A stretch of 57,124 nt of DNA from Pseudomonadota bacterium (GTDB lineage: Bacteria; Pseudomonadota; Alphaproteobacteria; Rhizobiales; Hyphomicrobiaceae): NCBI GenBank assembly GCA_023387235.1, contig JAEWIJ010000032.1:1-57124 (forward strand), read 5' to 3'. Below, piece after piece: positions 7,921-16,732 of the stretch. Positions within the stretch are counted from its first letter, which is position 1, and each line of letters starts with the position of its first letter. The translations under genes were made by a program, and so were the position numbers. The notes under the pieces were generated by a model that saw nothing but the letters and a program-made list of their open reading frames with translations, had not been told where the DNA came from and made no database searches.

Positions 7921-9357
7921 TCAGACAGCGCTCCCGACGCGCAGAGGAATCGCCGCGAGCCAGCCGGGCAGCGCGTGCGCCCACTCGGTGGAATTGCCGG
8001 CCCCCATGCAGATCACCATATCGCCGGGCCCGGCGATATTGCGGAGCGCCGGCACAAGATCCTGCGGCGTATCGACCGCAACGACGCTGCGGTGACCGGC
8101 GCGCGCAATTCCGGCCGCGAGGCTCCTTGCGTCAATGCCATCGATCGGCGCCTCGCCGGCGGAGTAGAGCGGTGCGACGATCACGTGATCCGCATCCCTG
8201 AAGCAGGCGGAGAATTCCTCGAACAGCGACTGCACGCGCGTGTAGCGATGCGGCTCGACAACGGCAATGACGCTGCGCCCGGCGCCCGCCCGCGCGGCCG
8301 CGAGTACAGCCGAAATCTCGACCGGATGATGACCGTAGTCATCGAAGAAGTGCGCGCCGTTCCAGGTTCCGGTCGGCTGGAAGCGACGCTTGACGCCGGA
8401 GAAGCTCGCCATGGCCGCGCGGATTTTCTCGTCCGAGATGCCGGCCTCGGCTGCGACGCCGATCGCCGCCAGCGCATTGAGCGCATTGTGGGCACCGGGC
8501 ACGGGCACGGCCCACTCGCTGATCTCGCGCGCGCCGCCAGCGGCGCGCTCGCCGAGCCGCGCATCGAAGATCGTCATCGCGCCTTCGACACGCGCGCGTG
8601 TCAGCACGAGATCGGCGCTCGGATCAGTGCCGTAGGTCAGTAGGCGGCGGCCGTCGCGGCGCAGGTTCAGCTCCTCGATCATGGCCCGCGCGATCGGATG
8701 ATCGATGCAGGTCATGGCGAGGCCGTAGAACGGGATATTGCGGTAGAAGGCGCGATAGGCCTCGTGCATCGCCTCGACATTACCGAAGTAGTCGAGGTGC
8801 TCGGGATCGATGTTCGTCACGACGCCGATCTGCGAGGGAATCTTGATGAACGTGCCGTCGGACTCGTCGGCTTCAACGACCATCCACGGCCCCGCGCCGA
8901 GCCGCGCATTCGAGCCCCAGGCATTGATGATGCCGCCCGTGATGACGGTCGGCTCGAGGCCGGCCTCGACGAAAATGTGCGCGACGAGCGACGTCGTGGT
9001 CGTCTTGCCATGCGTGCCAGTGATCGAGACCGTCGAGTAGAGGCGCATGAGCTCGGCGAGCATCTCGGCGCGGCGGATGATCGTCAGGCCTTTCTCGCGC
9101 GCCGCCTTGAGCTCGGGATTCGTATCCTTCACGGCAGTGGAGATCACCACATAGCGCGCGCCGACGAGGTTCACCGCGTCATGACCGACGAACACGCGGA
9201 TGCCCTTGGCGCGCAGCCGCTTGACGTTGGCGCTTTCCTTCTGGTCGCTGCCCTGGACGGTGTGGCCCTTAGCGCGCAGGATTTCGGCAATCGCGCTCAT
9301 CCCGATGCCGCCGATGCCGATGATGTGGAATGTGCCCGGTTCGCTCGGTATCTGCAT
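7921..9357 (-). CDS. murC: UDP-N-acetylmuramate--L-alanine ligase (MurC)
   Basis: MurC adds L-alanine to UDP-MurNAc, the first Mur ligase step. With the ATG at 9357-9355 the product has 478 residues and begins MQIPSEPGTFHIIGIGGIGM, matching the usual MurC N-terminus with its GIGGIGMS nucleotide-binding turn. A GTG at 9411 in the same frame, overlapping the murG stop by four bases, is an alternative that adds 18 residues. Other motifs: ITGTHGKTTTTSLV (P-loop), VVEADESDGTF, NIDPEHLDYFG and DDYGHHPVEI (C-terminal domain). It lies between murG and murB in the standard order. Confidence 0.96.
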   Translation of the reverse strand: MQIPSEPGTFHIIGIGGIGMSAIAEILRAKGHTVQGSDQKESANVKRLRAKGIRVFVGHDAVNLVGARYVVISTAVKDTNPELKAAREKGLTIIRRAEMLAELMRLYSTVSITGTHGKTTTTSLVAHIFVEAGLEPTVITGGIINAWGSNARLGAGPWMVVEADESDGTFIKIPSQIGVVTNIDPEHLDYFGNVEAMHEAYRAFYRNIPFYGLAMTCIDHPIARAMIEELNLRRDGRRLLTYGTDPSADLVLTRARVEGAMTIFDARLGERAAGGAREISEWAVPVPGAHNALNALAAIGVAAEAGISDEKIRAAMASFSGVKRRFQPTGTWNGAHFFDDYGHHPVEISAVLAAARAGAGRSVIAVVEPHRYTRVQSLFEEFSACFRDADHVIVAPLYSAGEAPIDGIDARSLAAGIARAGHRSVVAVDTPQDLVPALRNIAGPGDMVICMGAGNSTEWAHALPGWLAAIPLRVGSAV

Positions 9358-9407
9358 GGCCGTTGAGCCTCTTCCCGTCCCCTCGTGCAAGCTGCGGATC
9401 GCGCCAC

Positions 9408-10523
9408 TCACGCGCGATTCGCCGCTCGCGCACCAATCAACTCTTCCGCGAGGTCGGCGAGCCGCACAACGGCATCAGGCCGACCGAGCTGCTTCGCCGC
9501 AACTGCCGCAGTCGCTAGAACCGCCGGCTGCTCCATGAGCGAAGACATTGTTTCAGATAATTTTTCCGCCGTCAGGCTTTTCTGCTCGATGCACCAGCCG
9601 GCCCCGACATCCGCAAGCCGCCTGGCATTGCGGAGCTGGTCGTTGTCCACGGCATGCGGCAGCGGCACGAGCACGGCAGGGCGCCCGAGCACGGTCAGCT
9701 CGGCGATGCTCGACGCGCCGGCACGGCCGATGACGAGATGGGCGTTGGCCATGCGCTCGGGGAGATCCTTGAAGAATGTCTGCAGCTCGGCGGTAACGCC
9801 TGCGGCTGCGTAAGCGTTGCGGACCTCGGCGAGATCCTCCTCGCGGCACTGCTGGACGATGCGCAGGCGGGCCCGCTGATTAAGAGTCAGCTGCTCGATC
9901 GCGGGAGGCACGGCCTCGGAGAAATATCGCGCACCCTGGCTGCCGCCGAACACGAGCAGATTGAAGGGCTCATCCGGGCCGGCGGGGCGATAGGGCCGCG
10001 CACTCCAGTCGATCACGGCATCGCGCACGGGATTTCCCGTGAAGCGCACGCGAGGGGCGAGATTGTCGGCAAGGAGTGCCGTCCGCTCGAAGGACGTCGC
10101 AATGCGCGAGACGCGCGGCGCGAGCATCCGATTGGCGCGGCCGAGCACGGCATTCGCCTCGTGAATGGCCGTCGGGATTCGCCTGAGCTTGGCGGCAACC
10201 AGCGGCGGAAATGTCGGATAGCCGCCAAAGCCGATAACCGCGCCGGGCCGCACGCGGCCGAGCAGCGAGAACGCGGCGCCCACGCCGCTTATGAGGGAGA
10301 ATACCGTCTTCGCGGCGCCGACAATCGAGCGACCGGCGAGCGTCGCCGAGGGGACAGTGTGGATCGCACGCGCTGGAAAGCCCGTGCCATAGCGGTCGCC
10401 GCGCGTGTCCGTCACGAGGTCGACCACGACCCCGCGCCGACCGAGCTCCTGCGCCAGGGCAAAGGCTGGAAACAGATGTCCCCCCGTGCCGCCGGCGGCC
10501 AGCATGACCGACTTTTCCCCCAC
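9408..10523 (-). CDS. murG: UDP-GlcNAc--undecaprenyl-PP-MurNAc-pentapeptide transferase (MurG)
   Basis: MurG is the peripheral membrane GT-B glycosyltransferase that converts lipid I to lipid II. The 371-residue product shows LAAGGTGGHLFPA near residues 8-20 (first glycine-rich loop), VIGFGGYPTFPPL, AIHEANAVLGRANR, FGGSQGARYFSEAVP (donor-binding loop) and IGRAGASSIAEL. The start is a GTG at 10523-10521, placed by a good ribosome site (GGGAGAGG) and by the usual six-residue lead before the glycine loop; the ATG at 10505 is a shorter alternative. It is 27 bases downstream of ftsW. Confidence 0.96.
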   Translation of the reverse strand: MGEKSVMLAAGGTGGHLFPAFALAQELGRRGVVVDLVTDTRGDRYGTGFPARAIHTVPSATLAGRSIVGAAKTVFSLISGVGAAFSLLGRVRPGAVIGFGGYPTFPPLVAAKLRRIPTAIHEANAVLGRANRMLAPRVSRIATSFERTALLADNLAPRVRFTGNPVRDAVIDWSARPYRPAGPDEPFNLLVFGGSQGARYFSEAVPPAIEQLTLNQRARLRIVQQCREEDLAEVRNAYAAAGVTAELQTFFKDLPERMANAHLVIGRAGASSIAELTVLGRPAVLVPLPHAVDNDQLRNARRLADVGAGWCIEQKSLTAEKLSETMSSLMEQPAVLATAAVAAKQLGRPDAVVRLADLAEELIGARAANRA

Positions 10524-10550
10524 GTCCTCTCCCTTCCCCGCATTCGAAAC

Positions 10551-11720
10551 TTAGCGCGCATTGCGGCCAATCGGCGGCAGTGTGCTTGCGACTTTCGGAC
10601 GCCCGACGACGCGCGGATCGGCCCGGCGGCGGCCGAGCGCGAGCAGCATCCCGACCGTCAGCGACGCCGCGATCATCGACGAGCCGCCTGCCGAGATGAA
10701 CGGCAGCGTCATGCCCTTGGCCGGCACGAGCCCCACATTGACGGCCATGTTGATGGCGGCTTGCAGCGCGATGAGGAGCGCGAGACCGTTGACGGCGAGA
10801 TGCGTGAACGGATCGCGGCGATCCCGGTAGCGCATGAGCGCGCGTCCGACAATGAATGCAAAGAGCGCGATCAGGACGAGGCAGGCAAGGGCGCCGTACT
10901 CCTCCGCCACCACGGCGAAGATGAAATCCGTATGCGCGTCCGGCAGGACGGACTTGATGGTGCCCTCGCCCGGGCCGCGCCCGAGGAATCCGCCTTCCGC
11001 GAAGGACTGGATCGCGCGATCCGTCTGAAAGCTGTCGCCCGAGGCCGGATCGAGGAAGCGCGCAAAGCGGCCGCGCACGTGCGGAAACGCGTAGTAGGCC
11101 GCGGCAAGCCCGCCGACGCCGACGCCGCCGAGCGCGAATGCCCCGAGCAACGGCTGGCCCGAAATGAAGAACAGCGAACCGAACACGAGCGACACGAGCA
11201 GCCACTGCCCGACATCGGGCTGCAACAGGAGCAGCGCGGAGACCACGGCATAGAGGGCGAAAGCGAGCGGCACCATGCCAGTGCCTGGCCGCGCGCGCGC
11301 CTCCGAAAAAAGCCACGCGACGGCAATGGCGAACGCGGGCTTCGCGATCTCCGAGGGCTGCAGCGAGAAACCGGCAAACCGTATCCAGCGCCGCGCGCCA
11401 TTGACCTCAATGCCATGAACGACCGCCACCGCCATGAGGCCGACCATCAGGGCGAGGAGCACAGCCGCCAGCGTTTGAATGCCGCGCAGATCGAGCAGCG
11501 AGACGGCGAGCATCAGCATGACGCCGGCTGCCGCGAAGACGAGATGGCGCTCCACGAAGTAGAAGGGCGGCAGCCCCTTGCGCGTCGCCACTGCCGGGCT
11601 CGCCGCGAGCGAGAGGATGATGCCGATGCCGATCAGTGCCAGCACCGCCGCGAGCAGCACGCGGTCGACCGAGAACCACCACTCGGTGACCACGCTGCGG
11701 TCGTCGCGGGCGATCCTCAT
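10551..11720 (-). CDS. ftsW: Septal peptidoglycan glycosyltransferase FtsW (SEDS family)
   Basis: FtsW is the polytopic SEDS polymerase that, with its cognate class B PBP, makes septal peptidoglycan. The 389-residue product is strongly hydrophobic with about ten membrane segments, starting with VLLAAVLALIGIGIILSLA. Family features seen: FVERHLVFAAAG, GARRWIRFAGFSLQPSE (SEDS signature), LLQPDVGQWLL containing the catalytic-type Asp, AVVAEEYGALACL, and the terminal signature GMTLPFISAGGSS. The ATG overlaps the murD stop by four bases. No ftsI (the PBP partner) is in the window. Confidence 0.96.
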   Translation of the reverse strand: MRIARDDRSVVTEWWFSVDRVLLAAVLALIGIGIILSLAASPAVATRKGLPPFYFVERHLVFAAAGVMLMLAVSLLDLRGIQTLAAVLLALMVGLMAVAVVHGIEVNGARRWIRFAGFSLQPSEIAKPAFAIAVAWLFSEARARPGTGMVPLAFALYAVVSALLLLQPDVGQWLLVSLVFGSLFFISGQPLLGAFALGGVGVGGLAAAYYAFPHVRGRFARFLDPASGDSFQTDRAIQSFAEGGFLGRGPGEGTIKSVLPDAHTDFIFAVVAEEYGALACLVLIALFAFIVGRALMRYRDRRDPFTHLAVNGLALLIALQAAINMAVNVGLVPAKGMTLPFISAGGSSMIAASLTVGMLLALGRRRADPRVVGRPKVASTLPPIGRNAR

Positions 11721-13138
11721 GCGCCATCCCCGCCCTTGATCAGGTCCGCGACGAGGGCGCGAAACACATCGCCGCGGTGGCCATAGCTCTTGAACTGGTC
11801 GTAGGACGCACAGGCCGGCGAGAGAAGGACGACGGGCTCAGGCGCGTCACTTGACGCCGCATCGCGCGCGGCCGCGGCGAGCGCTTTATCGAGTATGCCG
11901 GCCTGCTCATAGGGCACTTGCCCGTCGAGCGCGCGCGCGAAGTCGTCGGCGGCCTTGCCGATCAGATAGGCTTTGGCGACGCGCGGGAAACATGCGGCGA
12001 GCGGTGCGATCCCGCCCTCCTTCGGCAGACCGCCAGCAATCCAGTAGATGTCGCGCGGCCAGGAGGTGAGCGCCTTCTCGGTCGAGTCGGCGTTCGTTGC
12101 CTTGCTGTCGTTGATGAACAGCACCTTGCCCTTGCGGCCGACGTCCTCCATGCGATGCGGCAGGCCGGGGAACGTGCGGAAGGCCGCGACATGATCGGCG
12201 AGCGCAACATCGGGCAGCGCGAGTGATGCGACGGCCAGCGCCGCGAGCGCATTCTGCATGTTGTGGCGGCCGCGCAGCGATCCAATCCCGTCGATACTGC
12301 CCACGTCGACCGGCAAGGCGTCCACTGCGACGAAATGCAGGTGGCCTTCGTCACCATAGAAAAGCGGAACGTCGCTCGGTCGCACGCCGAGGCTGCTGAC
12401 CGCCGTCACTGGAATGCCATCCTCCGTCGCGCGATCGGCGATAGCGGCGCTGAGCGGATCGTCGATGCCGATCACGGCAGTGGCAGAGCGCTCGATCAGG
12501 CTCTCCTTGATCGCCACATAGCGCGACATGGTCCCATGCCGGTCGAGATGATCCGGCGAGAGGTTGAGCATCACGCCAATGGTCGGCGCCAGCGACGGCG
12601 TGAGATCGATCTGGAAGGTGCTCATTTCGAGCACGTGGATGCGCTTGCCATCGGGCGGCGCGAGCTCGAGCACGGGCACGCCGATATTGCCGCCCATCTC
12701 GACATTGGCGCCCGCCGCTGCAAGCGTGTGCGCGATCAGCGCCGTCGTCGTCGATTTGCCGTTCGTGCCCGTGATGCAGATGACCTGCGAGTTCGGCGCC
12801 AATCGCACACGCTCACGGAAGAACAGCTCGATATCGCCGATGACCTCGATGCCGGCCTCCCGCGCGCGCTGCACCGTCCAGTGCGGCTCGGGATGCGTCA
12901 GCGGCACGCCCGGCGCGAGGATCAGCACCGCGAAACGGCTCCAGTCCGCGCCGGCCAGATCGACGATGTGCGTGCCTTCCGCGGCGGCGGCTGAACGCGC
13001 GGCCTCGCCGTCATCCCAGGCCGCGACGCGCGCGCCGCCCGCGAGCAAGGCCCGGCACGTCGAGCGGCCGGAGGCCCCAAGCCCGAACACGGCCACCTCG
13101 TGGCCCGCGAATGACGTGACGGGAATCATGGGTTGCAT
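11717..13138 (-). CDS. murD: UDP-N-acetylmuramoylalanine--D-glutamate ligase (MurD)
   Basis: MurD adds D-glutamate to UDP-MurNAc-L-Ala. The 473-residue product has the Rossmann-like N-terminal domain (VAVFGLGASGRSTCRALL), the P-loop CITGTNGKSTTTALIAHTL, LNLSPDHLDRHGTM in the central domain, and INDSKATNADSTEKAL in the C-terminal domain, a motif characteristic of MurD. It overlaps ftsW by four bases. Upstream, 35 bases separate it from an exported propeller-like gene that interrupts the normal mraY-murD junction. Confidence 0.96.
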   Translation of the reverse strand: MQPMIPVTSFAGHEVAVFGLGASGRSTCRALLAGGARVAAWDDGEAARSAAAAEGTHIVDLAGADWSRFAVLILAPGVPLTHPEPHWTVQRAREAGIEVIGDIELFFRERVRLAPNSQVICITGTNGKSTTTALIAHTLAAAGANVEMGGNIGVPVLELAPPDGKRIHVLEMSTFQIDLTPSLAPTIGVMLNLSPDHLDRHGTMSRYVAIKESLIERSATAVIGIDDPLSAAIADRATEDGIPVTAVSSLGVRPSDVPLFYGDEGHLHFVAVDALPVDVGSIDGIGSLRGRHNMQNALAALAVASLALPDVALADHVAAFRTFPGLPHRMEDVGRKGKVLFINDSKATNADSTEKALTSWPRDIYWIAGGLPKEGGIAPLAACFPRVAKAYLIGKAADDFARALDGQVPYEQAGILDKALAAAARDAASSDAPEPVVLLSPACASYDQFKSYGHRGDVFRALVADLIKGGDGA

Positions 13139-13173
13139 AGTACCTGAATCGGGGCGCTACCGCCGCCGGCATG

Positions 13174-14067
13174 TCAGCGCAGGCGGCTCATATCCACCTG
13201 GAAGACCACCGGAAAGAACGTCGCCCACGAGAGCCAGCGCTTCGATCCGGCCTCGCTGACCGTCCACAGGCGCCCCTGGCTGTCAAAGCCGATGTCCTCG
13301 GTGCCGGCCGGCATGGGGAAGCGCGCCTGGACGGCGCCGCTCTTCGGATCGAGGCGGACGAGCTCGCCGAAACTGCCGCTGCTCCGCGTCACCCAGAGCT
13401 GCCCCTTGGCGTCGAAGGCGGCGCCCTGCGCGCGCTGCGGCACCACCACGGAAGCGTCAGCATCCTTCTCGTTGATCTCGTCCTTGATGCTCGCGAGCGG
13501 AAAGCGGTAGAGCCGCGGCTCGCCGTGGGTCTCATAGGCGCCGAGCCACAGTGCGTCGCCCGTACCGGCCGCGTAGGAGCCTTTCACCTGCCCCGTCAGA
13601 CGCACGTGCCGCACGACCCTGCCGATCCCGGCGCTCGGTGGCACATCGAGCTGAACCTCGAAGATATCGCGCGTATCGGCGACCCACAGGCGGCCGGGCG
13701 CGCCCTTCGCGGCGCCGCCGGCATGGCCGCAGCGCGCCGGCAGGTCGAGCATCCCGGCGACGCGCCCGCTTTGCCCGTCGAGCTTGTAGAGGCGGCAAGG
13801 CCCGCGTCCCGCGTTCTCGACGCTCTTGTAGGCCGCGACGTAGACCGCGTCGTCGACAACCGTCACGCCTTGCGGAATGAAACCGTCATCCAGCCCTGGC
13901 ATCCAGATGCGGCGCAGGATTGCTTCCTCATTCGGGAGCGGCCCCGCCGGCAATATGCCGAGCTTCTTGTCCGTGTAGGTCGGGCGCGTGCCGAGCGGCT
14001 CGCCGGCGAACGATGCTGAGGTCATGAGTGCCACCGCGATGAACGGCCACAAGATCCGGCGCAGCAT
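13174..14067 (-). CDS. Exported beta-propeller-like protein of unknown function inside the dcw cluster
   Basis: I do not recognise a named gene. The 297-residue product starts at the ATG 14067-14065, 23 bases after the mraY stop, with a clear Sec signal peptide (hydrophobic FIAVALMTSASFAG, cleavage near residue 21). The mature part has repeated blades of the SMP-30/NHL propeller kind: IPQGVTVVDDAVYVAAY (about 64-80), GRLWVADTRDIFEV (125-138), DALWLGAYET (171-180), GAAFDAKGQLWVT (215-227) and DIGFDSQGRLWTV (258-270). C91 and C113 could form a disulfide. It would act in the periplasm, perhaps as a lactonase-like enzyme or a binding scaffold; that is inference from fold alone. It is co-oriented with short gaps to mraY and murD, so it is probably co-transcribed with lipid II genes. 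Confidence 0.85.
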   Translation of the reverse strand: MLRRILWPFIAVALMTSASFAGEPLGTRPTYTDKKLGILPAGPLPNEEAILRRIWMPGLDDGFIPQGVTVVDDAVYVAAYKSVENAGRGPCRLYKLDGQSGRVAGMLDLPARCGHAGGAAKGAPGRLWVADTRDIFEVQLDVPPSAGIGRVVRHVRLTGQVKGSYAAGTGDALWLGAYETHGEPRLYRFPLASIKDEINEKDADASVVVPQRAQGAAFDAKGQLWVTRSSGSFGELVRLDPKSGAVQARFPMPAGTEDIGFDSQGRLWTVSEAGSKRWLSWATFFPVVFQVDMSRLR

Positions 14068-14090
14068 GAGTGCCTCTTCGTTCCCTGCGC

Positions 14091-15173
14091 TCAGCGCAGC
14101 TTCAGGGTCGCCAGTCCGAGCAGGGCCAGCACGACAGAGATGATCCAGAAGCGCACGACGACCGTCGCCTCGTGCCACCCCTTCTGCTCGAAATGATGAT
14201 GCAGAGGCGCCATGCGGAAGACGCGTTTGCCCGTCAGTTTGAAGGACGCGACCTGGATCATGACCGACAGCGTCTCCAGCACGAAAAGCCCGCCGACGAT
14301 CCCGAGCACGATCTCGTGCTTGGTCGCGATGGCGATGGCGCCGAGAGCGCCGCCGAGTGCGAGGGAGCCCGTATCGCCCATGAAGATCATAGCCGGCGGC
14401 GCATTGAACCAGAGAAAGCCGAGGCCGGCGCCGACGAGCGCCCCGCAGATCACGGCGAGTTCGCCGACGCCCGCGACATAGTGGATCTGCAGATAGCCCG
14501 AGAAGCGCACGTTGCCGACGAGATAGGCAATGAGCCCGAATGTCGCCGCCGCGATCATCACCGGCACGATCGCGAGGCCGTCGAGGCCATCCGTGAGGTT
14601 GACCGCGTTGCCCGCGCCCGCGATCACGAGCATGCCGAGGACCACGAAGAGAAAGCCGAGCGGAATGATAGTATTCTTGAAGAAGGGTATTGTCAGCGCG
14701 TCGGAGAATCCGGGCGCCCCGAGCTGCATAACGACATAGGTTGCGATCCCCGCAATCGCGAACTCCAGGCCGAGCCGGCCCTTGCCGCCGAAGCCCCCCG
14801 TCGTCTGCCGCGTCACCTTCAGATAGTCGTCGTAGAAGCCGATGGCGCCGAATGCGAGCGTCACGCCGAGCACGACCCAGACATAGGCGTTCGACCAGTT
14901 CGCCCAGAGCAGCGTCGAGACCGTGACGCCGGCCAGGATCATGAGCCCGCCCATGGTCGGCGTGCCCTTCTTGGAGAAGTGGCTTTTCGGACCATCGTCG
15001 CGGATGGGCTGCCCCTTGCCCTGCTTGATGCGGAGGAGGTCGATGATCGCGGGCCCGAACAGGAACACGAACAGCAGCGCCGTCATGATCGCGCCGCCCG
15101 TGCGGAACGTGATGTAGCGAAACACGTTCAACGGACTGAACTGGTCGCTGAAAGTGACAAGCTCGTAGAGCAT
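14091..15173 (-). CDS. mraY: Phospho-N-acetylmuramoyl-pentapeptide-transferase (MraY)
   Basis: MraY transfers phospho-MurNAc-pentapeptide to undecaprenyl phosphate, giving lipid I. The start chosen is the ATG at 15173-15171 (MLYELVTFSDQFSPLNVFRY), the conserved N-terminus; a 15-residue arginine-rich upstream extension is unlikely. The product is 360 residues with about ten membrane segments. Catalytic motifs seen: GLMILAGV after the conserved basic PTMG segment, FYDDYLKV (Asp-Asp, magnesium), NAVNLTDGLDGLA (third Asp) and MAPLHHHFEQKGW (HHH motif). It is the first gene of the visible minus-strand dcw run; murF, its usual upstream neighbour, is absent. Confidence 0.97.
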   Translation of the reverse strand: MLYELVTFSDQFSPLNVFRYITFRTGGAIMTALLFVFLFGPAIIDLLRIKQGKGQPIRDDGPKSHFSKKGTPTMGGLMILAGVTVSTLLWANWSNAYVWVVLGVTLAFGAIGFYDDYLKVTRQTTGGFGGKGRLGLEFAIAGIATYVVMQLGAPGFSDALTIPFFKNTIIPLGFLFVVLGMLVIAGAGNAVNLTDGLDGLAIVPVMIAAATFGLIAYLVGNVRFSGYLQIHYVAGVGELAVICGALVGAGLGFLWFNAPPAMIFMGDTGSLALGGALGAIAIATKHEIVLGIVGGLFVLETLSVMIQVASFKLTGKRVFRMAPLHHHFEQKGWHEATVVVRFWIISVVLALLGLATLKLR

Positions 15174-15550
15174 TCCGGCCCCCTGTTGCCTCGCGCGCCT
15201 CACTGGCCCTGCGCGCACCGCGCCGGCAGTGCCAAGGCGCGGCGTTTGCCCTTAGCACTTCCGACGGCAAAAATTGAGATGCTTTCTGCGCATTCATTTC
15301 TGCGCGGCGGACAAGGTCCCGGCCGTCTGATGCGTCGCAAATTTGCGCGTTCCATCAACTTCTTGCACGAATTGTGGCCACGCCTGCACGAGCTTGCGAC
15401 AGATCACCCGAATACCAGGCATCCCCGCCGGATGCCGTGTCACGCGGGCGCAGAGCCGCCCCGCAGCGGCGCGCTTGCACCTGACCTCCGATCGCGCGAC
15501 CTTGAAGTGTGGCCCCGGCGCGTGCCTGGGCGGTAACGGGCTGGGGTGTC
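15174..15550. other. Divergent intergenic region, mraY / amidohydrolase
   Basis: This 377-base stretch contains no recognisable gene and no remnant of murF, murE or ftsI in any frame. It must hold the promoter for the mraY-to-lpxC run on the minus strand and that of the amidohydrolase on the plus strand. I see no clear -35/-10 pair. Confidence 0.55.
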
Positions 15551-16720
15551 ATGAGCACGTACGATCTCATACTCAAAGGGGGGCGCGTCATCGACCCCTC
15601 TCAGAACATCGATCGCGTCACGGACGTGGCTTTCGCCAGCGGCAAGGTCGCGGCGGTCGGCAACGATCTCAAGGGCGGCGCCGAGGTCCGCGACGTCAAA
15701 GGCACCATCGTGTCTCCGGGCCTCATCGACATGCACACGCACGTCTACTGGGGCGGCACCTCTCTCGGCATCGATGCGGAGGAATTCTGCCGCACGTCGG
15801 GCGTGACAACGGCCATCGACACCGGCAGCGCCGGGCCCGGCAACTTCGCCGGCTTCCGCAAGCACGTGATCGAGCCCTCGGCCGTGCGCATCCTCGCCTA
15901 TCTGCACATATCGTTCGCCGGCATCTTCGGGTTCTCCAAGACCATCATGGTCGGCGAGAGCGAGAACATGAAGCTGATGGCGCCGCGCGATGCCGCTGCG
16001 GTCGCCGATGCGAACCGCGACGTGATCATCGGCATCAAGGTGCGCGTCGGCGCCGGCTCCTCGGGCGAGCAGGGCGCGGCGCCGCTCGGGATTGCGCTGC
16101 AGGTCGCGGAAGAAGTCGGCATGCCGCTCATGTGCCACATCGATGCGCCGCCGCCTTCCTACGAGGAAGTGCTCGACATGCTGCGGCCGGGCGATGTGCT
16201 GACACACGCCTTCCGCCCATTTCCAAATGCGCCGTGCACCTCACAAGGAAAGGTCAAGCCCGCCGTACTCGCGGCGCGCGAACGAGGCGTGAAGTTCGAC
16301 ATCGGGCACGGCAAGGGCTCGTTCGCCTTCAAGACGGCGCGAGCGATGCTGGCGAACGGCTTCCAGCCGGATACGATCTCTTCCGATGTGCACGCGCTCT
16401 GCATCGACGGCCCCGCCTACGATCAGGTCACGACCATGTCGAAGTTCCTGTGCCTCGGCGTGCCGCTCAACGACGTCATCGCGCAGTCGACGATCAATGC
16501 CGCCCACGCGCTGAAGCGGCCTGAGCTCGGCAGTTTGAAGCCCGGCTCGGTCGGCGACGCGACCCTGCTGACCGTCAAGGACGGCAAGTTCGAGTACGAG
16601 GATGTCATGGGCGAGAAGATGATCGGCGATAAGCGCATCTTCTCCGAAGGTGCGGTCGTCGGCGGGCGCTGGTTTCATCCAAAGCGCTCGCAGAAGTTCG
16701 CCAAGCTCAAGAGCGCCTAA
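15551..16720 (+). CDS. Amidohydrolase-superfamily metallohydrolase (dihydroorotase/deacetylase-like)
   Basis: The 389-residue product is a metal-dependent hydrolase of the amidohydrolase superfamily, in the branch that includes hydantoinase/dihydroorotase-like deacetylases and esterases. Metal-site residues are visible: H62 and H64 (DMHTHVYWGG), K163 as the likely carboxylated bridging lysine (GIKVRVGAGSSG), H196 (LMCHID), H219 (VLTHAF) and the late Asp in ISSDVHALC. The N-terminal YDLILKGGRVIDPSQNI is the typical small beta domain. I start at the ATG 15551. The substrate cannot be read from sequence. A RidA-family gene follows after 12 bases, so the pair probably handles one compound releasing a reactive enamine/imine or a carbamoyl group. 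Confidence 0.88.
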   Translation: MSTYDLILKGGRVIDPSQNIDRVTDVAFASGKVAAVGNDLKGGAEVRDVKGTIVSPGLIDMHTHVYWGGTSLGIDAEEFCRTSGVTTAIDTGSAGPGNFAGFRKHVIEPSAVRILAYLHISFAGIFGFSKTIMVGESENMKLMAPRDAAAVADANRDVIIGIKVRVGAGSSGEQGAAPLGIALQVAEEVGMPLMCHIDAPPPSYEEVLDMLRPGDVLTHAFRPFPNAPCTSQGKVKPAVLAARERGVKFDIGHGKGSFAFKTARAMLANGFQPDTISSDVHALCIDGPAYDQVTTMSKFLCLGVPLNDVIAQSTINAAHALKRPELGSLKPGSVGDATLLTVKDGKFEYEDVMGEKMIGDKRIFSEGAVVGGRWFHPKRSQKFAKLKSA

Positions 16721-16732
16721 GGGAGGAAGACG

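Noticed and set aside
13174..15297. One continuous frame of about 700 codons joining the region of mraY and the propeller gene
   Set aside because: The upper part is out of frame with the well-conserved mraY and is arginine-rich; only the part from 14067 down is a real gene with a signal peptide.
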